Positions 18,896 through 25,949 of a DNA stretch of 64,000 nucleotides are shown piece by piece. The stretch is from the NCBI GenBank assembly GCA_902558395.1, contig CACEDS010000002.1:261229-325228 (forward strand). Reading direction: 5' to 3'. The translations under genes and the position numbers were made by a program. The number at the start of each line of letters is the position of its first letter. Position 1 is the stretch's first letter. Source of the stretch: an uncultured SAR86 cluster bacterium. GTDB taxonomy: Bacteria; Pseudomonadota; Gammaproteobacteria; Magnimaribacterales; D2472. The notes beneath the pieces were generated by a model, which did no database searches, was not told where the DNA came from, and saw only the letters and a list, made by a program, of their open reading frames with translations.

Positions 18896-19116
18896 TTGCC
18901 TTTATTTTTTAGTCTTTGATATAAAGATATTGAGCCTTTTAAAAACCAAACAACAACTAGACCCCACCAAAGCACAAAAAACCAGTCATTTTTGTTTGTA
19001 CCATTCCACTCCAACCATTCAAACAAAAAACTTTCTACCAACAGGTCAAATGAAAGAAGAGCAAAAAAACCAAAAACCCAAATTAAAAAAAAATTAAGAT
19101 TGCTTAATTTATTCAT
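18892..19116 (-). CDS. Small membrane protein
   Basis: ORF 74 aa; overlaps DoxX start by 4 nt. Confidence 0.5.
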   Translation of the reverse strand: MNKLSNLNFFLIWVFGFFALLSFDLLVESFLFEWLEWNGTNKNDWFFVLWWGLVVVWFLKGSISLYQRLKNKGK

Positions 19117-19200
19117 AAACTTTTAAAAACAAATTACTCAACTGCTTCAAAGTAGAATTAACCCAGTCATTGATTATCATTTTTTTAATATTATTTTGTA

Positions 19201-19488
19201 TTAAGTTATTAGCTTGGGAATTATTCCTAGTTGAGCAAGAATACCAAAAATAATTAACAATATAATACTGGAGATTATTTTAAGATTCTTCTTTTGAATC
19301 CATTCTAATAAGTTATCTATAAGTTTTCTTATCCATTTATCTGCTTTATCGACCCATGTAATAGCTTTTCTTGTCCATGAGTCAGTCACATCGATTAATG
19401 AAAGAAAAATTGCTCCGATTACAAGCCACGCAAAGCCATTAAGAATCATATCGATTAGCCAGCCTAAAATCACCCAATTTATTTCCAT
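19201..19488 (-). CDS. Small membrane protein (possible cargo at distal end of glmS array)
   Basis: ORF 95 aa; lies beyond glmS-tail copy A. Confidence 0.5.
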   Translation of the reverse strand: MEINWVILGWLIDMILNGFAWLVIGAIFLSLIDVTDSWTRKAITWVDKADKWIRKLIDNLLEWIQKKNLKIISSIILLIIFGILAQLGIIPKLIT

Positions 19489-19515
19489 TATTAAGCCTTA
19501 AAAACTAATCTTAAT

Positions 19516-19536
19516 TTACTCCACCGTAACTGACTA
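19516..19536 (-). repeat. glmS 3'-end copy A: TAG TCA GTT ACG GTG GAG TAA
   Basis: Encodes SVTVE-stop; flanked on + right side by TTTTTAAACAGTGATTTAA. Confidence 0.85.
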
Positions 19537-20056
19537 TTTTTAAACAGTGATTTAATTCTAACACTATTTATTCTTTTGATTTTTTAGCATCATAAAAAAT
19601 TACATCATGCCCTTTTTTTTCAAGGCATTTCTCAAGACCAGAATATTCTCTAAACTCCTTTGTTGCATTTGTAACAAAAATTGTTGAACCTCCTAAGACG
19701 CCTCCCACAGTTCCTGCTGCGACATAAATAGGCGCAAAAACTCCACTTGCAGTGGCAATTGTATAAAGTCCACCTAATGCTAAATAAGATCCAAAACCAA
19801 TACCAACTTTTGAAAATCTATTTGCTCTATTGTTAGATGTTTTTATACATTCATCTAACTCATTCTCAAAAGCATATAGATCTGTATCAGATGACCTTTT
19901 TACATATACAGGCGTATTGACTAACTGTGAGTACTCTTCAGCATCAGGTTTTACATTGATAGTATTGGAAACACATGAGGATAAAACAAATATAAATAGA
20001 AAAAAAAATAGGCCCTTATTTTGCATAATTTTCTATTTCTAAATCACTGTTTAAAA
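19537..20056. mobile_element. Cassette 5 (152-aa lipoprotein) with inverted-repeat ends TTTAAACAGTGATTTA / TAAATCACTGTTTAAA
   Basis: Bounded by glmS-tail copies A and B; IR ends at about 19539-19553 and 20040-20055. Confidence 0.65.
19568..20026 (-). CDS. Lipoprotein with glycine-zipper-like segment
   Basis: ORF 152 aa; lipobox VLSSC; GGVLGGS hydrophobic Gly-rich stretch. Confidence 0.6.
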   Translation of the reverse strand: MQNKGLFFFLFIFVLSSCVSNTINVKPDAEEYSQLVNTPVYVKRSSDTDLYAFENELDECIKTSNNRANRFSKVGIGFGSYLALGGLYTIATASGVFAPIYVAAGTVGGVLGGSTIFVTNATKEFREYSGLEKCLEKKGHDVIFYDAKKSKE

Positions 20057-20077
20057 TTACTCCACCGTGACGGATTG
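20057..20077 (-). repeat. glmS 3'-end copy B: CAA TCC GTC ACG GTG GAG TAA
   Basis: Encodes QSVTVE-stop with G/C third positions; abuts the GC-rich cassette. Confidence 0.9.
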
Positions 20078-20099
20078 TTTTCGTCGTGTCGTGATCATG

Positions 20100-20798
20100 C
20101 TAACGCTCGTAACCCATTGCATCGAACTCGATCCTGCAGTTCTTATATATTTGGTCCTTTACTTTCTGCGACAACAGCTCGGATGCAGGCCTTCTGTTAG
20201 TTCGGAATTCGTGTTTGGTTTGTGGATAGTGCGCGATAATATCAAATTCAAGCCTGTCGCCGAGGGTCGCGAGGTCTTCCTGCATATTGTCAAAATTGAC
20301 AATGAAATCGACAATAGGTTTTTCACCGTCTGAATAGGTTGGGTAACTGACGTAATGCTTCTTCTTCAGAACACGCTCAAGCTCCTTGTCAAAACTCCAG
20401 TTCTTTTTTCCGCGCGCCCGATAATAGATATGCGATACAACCTTTTCGTACGGATGCCTTTCGATCGAAAAAGTGAAGTAATCATCGTAAGTTTTTTTGC
20501 CGACGTACTCGCGAATCGCAACAGCCGGCATATGATTGAAAAACTTGCCACGGCGTCTGGCGCGTAAAAATTTCATCTTGCGTGCCTTTATCATATCGCG
20601 ATATCGCTGCTCTCCAAGACCACCGTAGTTCTGAGGTAACGTGCCGCCCATGTCCAGCCTGACGAGTTCGTCTTCAAACGATATCGGAGTGATGATGTCA
20701 TCGGGACCACAGACTTGGCTCAGACTAACCTCCATGCTTGTGCCCGAGGTTTTACGGGTCTTTACGAAAATAAACTTCTTTGCGTGGCTAACGATCAT
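20100..20798 (-). CDS. Sulfotransferase family protein
   Basis: ORF 232 aa; PAPS P-loop-like FVKTRKTSGTSMEVSL; FSIERHPYEKVVS. Confidence 0.8.
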   Translation of the reverse strand: MIVSHAKKFIFVKTRKTSGTSMEVSLSQVCGPDDIITPISFEDELVRLDMGGTLPQNYGGLGEQRYRDMIKARKMKFLRARRRGKFFNHMPAVAIREYVGKKTYDDYFTFSIERHPYEKVVSHIYYRARGKKNWSFDKELERVLKKKHYVSYPTYSDGEKPIVDFIVNFDNMQEDLATLGDRLEFDIIAHYPQTKHEFRTNRRPASELLSQKVKDQIYKNCRIEFDAMGYER

Positions 20799-21591
20799 TG
20801 GTTGCTCTGCTGATTCGACTAAGTCCTTTCTTGCGTCGATAGATAGCTATTTTTCTCGAAGCATCAATGGATTGCGAAATTCTCTGCCAAAAACGTTTTT
20901 TTTCCGGATACCAACTGTTAGATTTATCCGGTAAAACGCCGTCCAAAATAACTTCCCAATCCGGCGATGATTCGTATCCACAACCGACCAGATCTGATGT
21001 CATTGTGCCATGGATTGCCTGCTGTTGAACGATGCGACCGAGATGTTTTCGCCAGACACCGACACTGGTCGGTCCAATAGGACGGACGCCACGCATTGCA
21101 ACCTTTGACTTTTCAGACACTTGCGCGTATTCATGGTACTCAGAAAATTTGTGTTGTTTCTCAAGCCATGGAAATTTTGCAGTGATTTGGCTTTGTGTGG
21201 CGTCAGGGTTATTTACGAAATCCTCGTACCGGATATTGAGAAAACGATCGTGGCCGAACAATGGGCGTGCACAGGCATGCAATTCACGCCAAAGCCTAAT
21301 GTTCGAGTAGTACATATCCTCGCTCTTACCGTGCCGGCTAACGATGACATCACGCGGATCGCGCGTTACGTAAATGACATAGAGATTAGGATCGTCGATG
21401 ACTCCTGGCATGTACAACGTATCTTTGGGTCGTTTCGTGATAACCACATCGTTGTTTTTTGCGGTTACGAGGTGAAAGCGAATCTCATGGTCATAATGCT
21501 TGTTTGTCCGAAAACAGGTGACCATCGCCTGGTGCAAGAGAGTAGTACCGGATCGCGGCGAGCAGGCAACAATGTGAATGTGCTTAAACAG
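20788..21591 (-). CDS. Sulfotransferase family protein (start extended upstream)
   Basis: In-frame extension FKHIHIVACSPRSGTTLLHQAMV restores the P-loop; YVTRDPRDVIVSRHG; SD AGGGAG 7 nt before a CTG start. Confidence 0.75.
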   Translation of the reverse strand: MFKHIHIVACSPRSGTTLLHQAMVTCFRTNKHYDHEIRFHLVTAKNNDVVITKRPKDTLYMPGVIDDPNLYVIYVTRDPRDVIVSRHGKSEDMYYSNIRLWRELHACARPLFGHDRFLNIRYEDFVNNPDATQSQITAKFPWLEKQHKFSEYHEYAQVSEKSKVAMRGVRPIGPTSVGVWRKHLGRIVQQQAIHGTMTSDLVGCGYESSPDWEVILDGVLPDKSNSWYPEKKRFWQRISQSIDASRKIAIYRRKKGLSRISRATNDR

Positions 21592-21643
21592 ACGTCAACT
21601 CCCTAGTGCGCCGTCGAGGGCCGAATACTTCTTTTGGTAAAAA

Positions 21644-21664
21644 TCATTCGACTGTAAACGATTA
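21644..21664 (-). repeat. glmS 3'-end copy F: TAA TCG TTT ACA GTC GAA TGA
   Basis: Encodes SFTVE-stop; aligns with copy C (TTCRACWGTAAMYGATTAAG); lies at the GC boundary. Confidence 0.7.
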
Positions 21665-22927
21665 AGGTAAACCAAATTATTGTTGTTTGTAATTTTGGTC
21701 ATGTAGATTCATTATATTTTCAGCGATTGTATGTAAGTCAGTATTAAAACCTGTGTCGGCGTCATTGGTTCTTAAGTTAACTCCATATAACCCATTCAAC
21801 CATATTAGCGCTCCTGTGTTAATAACAATTTCACCTTGATGTCCCTTTGTATCTGTAAATATTGAATCATCATAAGAACCAAATAAAGAAATATCATCAA
21901 GCAATAAATTATTTTCATACTGATCAACCAAATCAAATGTTGCCCACCCCGTTGGCAGAGTAAATATTTCTGTTGAAGGGTATAATTCGCGCAACTGATC
22001 AATGACTGACTTGTGTGTGATATCGCTAACCACATCTTCATAAACATCTCTTATATTGTTATACCCAAAACCTTCTGCTCTTTGCTGCCAGTCTGCTGGA
22101 AAATCTATAGGTGGAATGGATATAAATATTTTTATGTTAGGGTTATTTTGCAAGGCATAATCTATCCATTCTGTAAAACCTGATAAAGGATTAGTTTCAT
22201 TGAAATACCAGGTCATCCCAAGAATTTCGATATTTCCAGAGTCTAGAATTTGTTTGATTTCAGTATTTGTATCTTCATCTGTCCATAACCCAATTGGGGT
22301 GCCGTTATCACCACCCCTGAAAACAAGATTATCTCTGTGTTCTAAAAAGTCTGCATCTAGTGCTAATTCGCTGAATCTTTCAGCGTAAGGTCTAAAAAAA
22401 CTATTACCCATAAGCAACATATTTGATCCACCCATACCCTCAAGAACATCATTAATGGAGACTATTATTCCAAGTGATGAGGATAACAAACCATCTGATG
22501 CGATTATGGTTACTTCATAAATATTATCTTGATTACTGTCTTGTGGATTTTCATAGTCTGGAGGCGAAATAAAAGATAGTTCTCCAGATACACTCCCTAT
22601 CGTCATTAATACTGAGTCAGAACCTTCGATGGAATAAGTTATATTGTCACCCTCGGCATCTGTTGCTTGAATGGTAGTTATCTCAGTGGTGTTTTCATCA
22701 ATTGCAAAATCAATTAAACCTATTAATTGAGGTGCTGTATTTACTTGTTCGGGTGTCTCACTGTTGCTTCCTCCGCCGCCACACCCTAAAAGAGTAGTCA
22801 GCAGAATAATTAGATATCCGTAGTTTTGTTTCATATGTATTTTTATAAACTATGTATTAAATATAGACTTTTATTTTTATTAATAGTTCAACACTTAGTA
22901 ATTTTTGATTAACCGAGAAACCTTTCT
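21665..22927. mobile_element. Cassette 3 (SGNH-like lipoprotein)
   Basis: Bounded by glmS-tail copies F and C. Confidence 0.55.
21677..22834 (-). CDS. Lipoprotein with cadherin-like repeat and SGNH-hydrolase-like C-terminal domain
   Basis: ORF 385 aa; lipobox LLGCGGGGS; IDENTTEITTIQATDAEGDNITYSI; LLMGNSFF. Confidence 0.65.
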   Translation of the reverse strand: MKQNYGYLIILLTTLLGCGGGGSNSETPEQVNTAPQLIGLIDFAIDENTTEITTIQATDAEGDNITYSIEGSDSVLMTIGSVSGELSFISPPDYENPQDSNQDNIYEVTIIASDGLLSSSLGIIVSINDVLEGMGGSNMLLMGNSFFRPYAERFSELALDADFLEHRDNLVFRGGDNGTPIGLWTDEDTNTEIKQILDSGNIEILGMTWYFNETNPLSGFTEWIDYALQNNPNIKIFISIPPIDFPADWQQRAEGFGYNNIRDVYEDVVSDITHKSVIDQLRELYPSTEIFTLPTGWATFDLVDQYENNLLLDDISLFGSYDDSIFTDTKGHQGEIVINTGALIWLNGLYGVNLRTNDADTGFNTDLHTIAENIMNLHDQNYKQQ

Positions 22928-22948
22928 TTATTCAACAGTAACTGATTA
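22928..22948 (-). repeat. glmS 3'-end copy C: TAA TCA GTT ACT GTT GAA TAA
   Basis: Encodes SVTVE-stop; followed on + by AAGTTTAAACAGTGATTTGACTC. Confidence 0.85.
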
Positions 22949-23525
22949 AGTTTAAACAGTGATTTGACTCCAACCCCTTTGTATTCAACTTCTTCATATC
23001 TTTCATTTTCGTTTAGAAACACTTCTTCTTGCTAATACTTGGTGGATAACAACTAGTTTTAAAGATTTATTGGATTATCTCCTGAAAACTAAATTGTATT
23101 TTATCACCATAGTTTGAATTGATATTTGATTTGTTCAAATCTAGGATTTCTTCGGATTGATCGAGGATATTTTTAGCATCATCTATTGTTATAGATTCTA
23201 TTTTTGCTGCCCATTCCTCAAGAGCACTAAATTCTTCTGATATTTTTTCAGAAATTGCTTCGTCATAACCCATAAAATAATTTGCAATTGGATCAGCATC
23301 TTCATCAGAAAGATCTAGATCAATATATGTTCCAAAAAGATTATTGCCTTCTTTCGAAATAAGATTCACGGTAATCCAAAATTCCATACCTGGAGAATGA
23401 TATTCTATGTTTGGGTCATCAAGCATTTTTCCTTTAGCATATTCTAATGCGACACCTAATACCTTTTCTTTTATGTTCATATTAATACCTCAATTTATTT
23501 AATTATATTAAATCACTTTTTAAAA
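22949..23525. mobile_element. Cassette 2 (137-aa protein) with inverted-repeat ends
   Basis: Bounded by copies C and D; TTTAAACAGTGATTT at 22951-22965 and AAATCACTTTTTAAAA near 23510-23525. Confidence 0.65.
23067..23480 (-). CDS. Hypothetical acidic protein
   Basis: ORF 137 aa. Confidence 0.55.
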   Translation of the reverse strand: MNIKEKVLGVALEYAKGKMLDDPNIEYHSPGMEFWITVNLISKEGNNLFGTYIDLDLSDEDADPIANYFMGYDEAISEKISEEFSALEEWAAKIESITIDDAKNILDQSEEILDLNKSNINSNYGDKIQFSFQEIIQ

Positions 23526-23546
23526 TTACTCCGCGTAACGGACTAA
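23526..23546 (-). repeat. glmS 3'-end copy D (degenerate, 1-nt deletion): TAGTCCGTTACG-CGGAGTAA
   Basis: Same core as A/B with one missing nucleotide; flanked by both arm types (right arm degenerate). Confidence 0.75.
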
Positions 23547-24120
23547 GTCTGTAAGACAATTTGATTCTCCTCTTTAGAATCGTGTTTCTTAGTCATAGTC
23601 TGTCCTCCACGTTCCAAATATAACATCTTTTCGGTTTGACCTTTAGGTATGACATATCCTTTTTTCTTCTATAAGATAACTTTAAATGGAAAGTTTCCTC
23701 AAAGAAGATTATGAAATATAAAAGACCTAAGCATCAATTAGAAGATACGATAGCATCAACAGTGATGTTGACTGCTCTTGGGTATTTTCTATGGAGAATT
23801 ATAAGGTTTCTTTTTTGGGATTTTTTTATTTACTCTTATTACTTCATTTATTACTCACTTTATTACATCATTTTTATTCCCTATAAATATTTAATTTTTA
23901 TTCCTTTAATTTGGTTAATCGGATTACTTTTCCCAAAAACAATTAAAGATCTAGAATCAATAATCAAGAAACTTAAAAATAATATAGAACAATTCAAAGA
24001 AAATTTGAAAACCGCATGGGAGAAATTCAAAAAAAATATTGCCATAAGGTAAATTAACGGGAGAATTATTATGGATAAACAGTGTATGGGTTTGAGTAGA
24101 GTTTAAATCACTGTTTAAAC
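23547..24120. mobile_element. Cassette 1 (113-aa membrane protein), glmS-proximal
   Basis: Bounded by copy D and the functional glmS end; GTTTAAATCACTGTTTAAAC at 24101-24120. Confidence 0.6.
23711..24052 (+). CDS. Hypothetical membrane protein
   Basis: ORF 113 aa; aromatic-rich hydrophobic core. Confidence 0.55.
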   Translation: MKYKRPKHQLEDTIASTVMLTALGYFLWRIIRFLFWDFFIYSYYFIYYSLYYIIFIPYKYLIFIPLIWLIGLLFPKTIKDLESIIKKLKNNIEQFKENLKTAWEKFKKNIAIR

Positions 24121-25947
24121 TTACTCTACAGTCACTGATTTAGCTAGATTCCTTGGCTGATCAATATCTGTTCCTCTTAGAAGTGCAACTTCGTATGAAA
24201 GAATTTGTAATGGAATGTTATAAACAATTGGTGTCATAAAGAAATCACATTCAGGCATGTGAAGTAATTTACCAGACTTAACATCCATATTTACTGAAGG
24301 ATCGGCAAATACGTAAAGAGTGCCCCCTCTAGCCTTAACCTCTTCTAAGTTAGAAATTAATTTTTCTGCTATTTCGCTTTCTGGTGCCAGCGCTATAACA
24401 GGCATATTTTCATCTATTAATGCAAGCGGGCCATGTTTTAGCTCTCCAGCAGGATATGCTTCAGCATGGATATAAGAAATCTCTTTAAGTTTAAGCGCGC
24501 CTTCTTTGGCGATAGGGTAGAAGATACCTCTACCTAAAAATAAAGCATTTTCTTTATTGGCAATGCTTGGAGCTATCTGAACCATTTGCTCTTTTGTGTT
24601 AAGAGCTTCTGTAATAGTTTCTGGAAGCAATCTTAATGCTTGAACAATTCTTCCCCTAAGTTTTGGGTTTAGCCCTCTGCTTTTTGCAAGTGATAATGCA
24701 AGCAGCATTAGTCCTGCCAATTGAGTTGTAAAAGCTTTAGTTGAAGCAACACCTATTTCAGGACCCGCATTGGTAAATAGTGAAAAGTCTGACTCTCTAG
24801 CTAAAGAGCTCGTAGGTACGTTACAAATGGTAAGGGTAGAGAGATAGTCTTTTTCTTTTGCATAGTTTAATGCAGCTAACGTATCAGCTGTTTCACCTGA
24901 TTGAGAAATAGTAATTAATAATGCATTTTCATCTACATGAGGATTCCTGTATCTATACTCACTGGCATAATCAATTTGGCACGGAAGTTCGGCTATTGAC
25001 GAAAACCAATTTGCAGCCACTCTCCCTGCATGTAGACTTGTTCCACAAGCAACTATTTGAATACGTCTTGCTTTTGAGAATATTTCGTTGGAACCTAAAC
25101 CAAAGATATTATCTAAAACGTCCTCACCCCCTATTCTTCCCTCTATTGTTTTTGAAACAGCTTCAGGTTGTTCGTATATTTCTTTTTCCATATAGTGCCT
25201 GTAATCACCCTTTGAGGTGGCTTGAGCTGAAATATCTATATGTGTAATTTCTCTTTTGGCTTCGTTTTTGGATTCATCAAAGATTTTATAACTATTTGCA
25301 GAGATCTCTGCCACATCACCATCTTCTAAAAAAATAAAATCATTGGTTTGTTGAGCTATAGCAAGCGGATCTGAAGCTGCAAACATTTCATCAGTTCCAA
25401 TCCCTATTAATAGAGGTGATTTGTTTCTTGCTATAACCAAATTAGTACTATCTTTTATATCAATAGCTGCGATTGCATATGCTCCTTCAAGTTTTTCTTT
25501 TGCTGAATACATTGCATCAATCATTGACTGACCTTGGTTGATATATAGATCAAGCATATGAGCGATTAGCTCTGAGTCTGTTTGAGAGATAAATTCATAG
25601 CCGTCTTTCTTAAGGCCTTCTCTGAGTTCAACATAATTTTCAATAATGCCGTTATGAACAATATAAACCGAATCTTGAGACTTGTGGGGATGAGCATTAA
25701 TCTCTGATGGCTCTCCATGGGTTGCCCACCTTGTGTGAGCAATGCCCAATTTACTTTTTGGTTTTTCAGCAATCATTTTTTCTTCTAAAAGCTGAACTTT
25801 TCCAAGGGTTCTAAGATGGGCTATGCTGTCATTTTTATGCAGAGCGATTCCTGCTGAGTCATATCCTCTATATTCCATTTTGTGGAGTCCTTGGACTAAG
25901 AGCTTTCCAACATTTCTATTTGAAGCAGCAGCTATAATTCCACACAT
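24121..25947 (-). CDS. glmS: Glutamine-fructose-6-phosphate aminotransferase
   Basis: ORF 608 aa; MCGIIAAASNRNVGKLLVQGLHKMEYRGYDSAG...QPRNLAKSVTVE. Confidence 0.99.
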   Translation of the reverse strand: MCGIIAAASNRNVGKLLVQGLHKMEYRGYDSAGIALHKNDSIAHLRTLGKVQLLEEKMIAEKPKSKLGIAHTRWATHGEPSEINAHPHKSQDSVYIVHNGIIENYVELREGLKKDGYEFISQTDSELIAHMLDLYINQGQSMIDAMYSAKEKLEGAYAIAAIDIKDSTNLVIARNKSPLLIGIGTDEMFAASDPLAIAQQTNDFIFLEDGDVAEISANSYKIFDESKNEAKREITHIDISAQATSKGDYRHYMEKEIYEQPEAVSKTIEGRIGGEDVLDNIFGLGSNEIFSKARRIQIVACGTSLHAGRVAANWFSSIAELPCQIDYASEYRYRNPHVDENALLITISQSGETADTLAALNYAKEKDYLSTLTICNVPTSSLARESDFSLFTNAGPEIGVASTKAFTTQLAGLMLLALSLAKSRGLNPKLRGRIVQALRLLPETITEALNTKEQMVQIAPSIANKENALFLGRGIFYPIAKEGALKLKEISYIHAEAYPAGELKHGPLALIDENMPVIALAPESEIAEKLISNLEEVKARGGTLYVFADPSVNMDVKSGKLLHMPECDFFMTPIVYNIPLQILSYEVALLRGTDIDQPRNLAKSVTVE

Positions 25948-25949
25948 TA

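Larger units (their letters stand above)
20078..21643. mobile_element. Cassette 4, GC-rich, two sulfotransferases
   Basis: Visibly higher GC than flanks; bounded by glmS-tail copies B and F. Confidence 0.75.

Noticed and set aside
24061-24120. Whether the repeats mark a canonical Tn7 insertion
   Set aside because: No tnsABCDE-like genes and no Tn7-type TGTGGGCGG ends are visible. Canonical Tn7 inserts about 25 bp downstream of glmS and does not duplicate the glmS coding tail.
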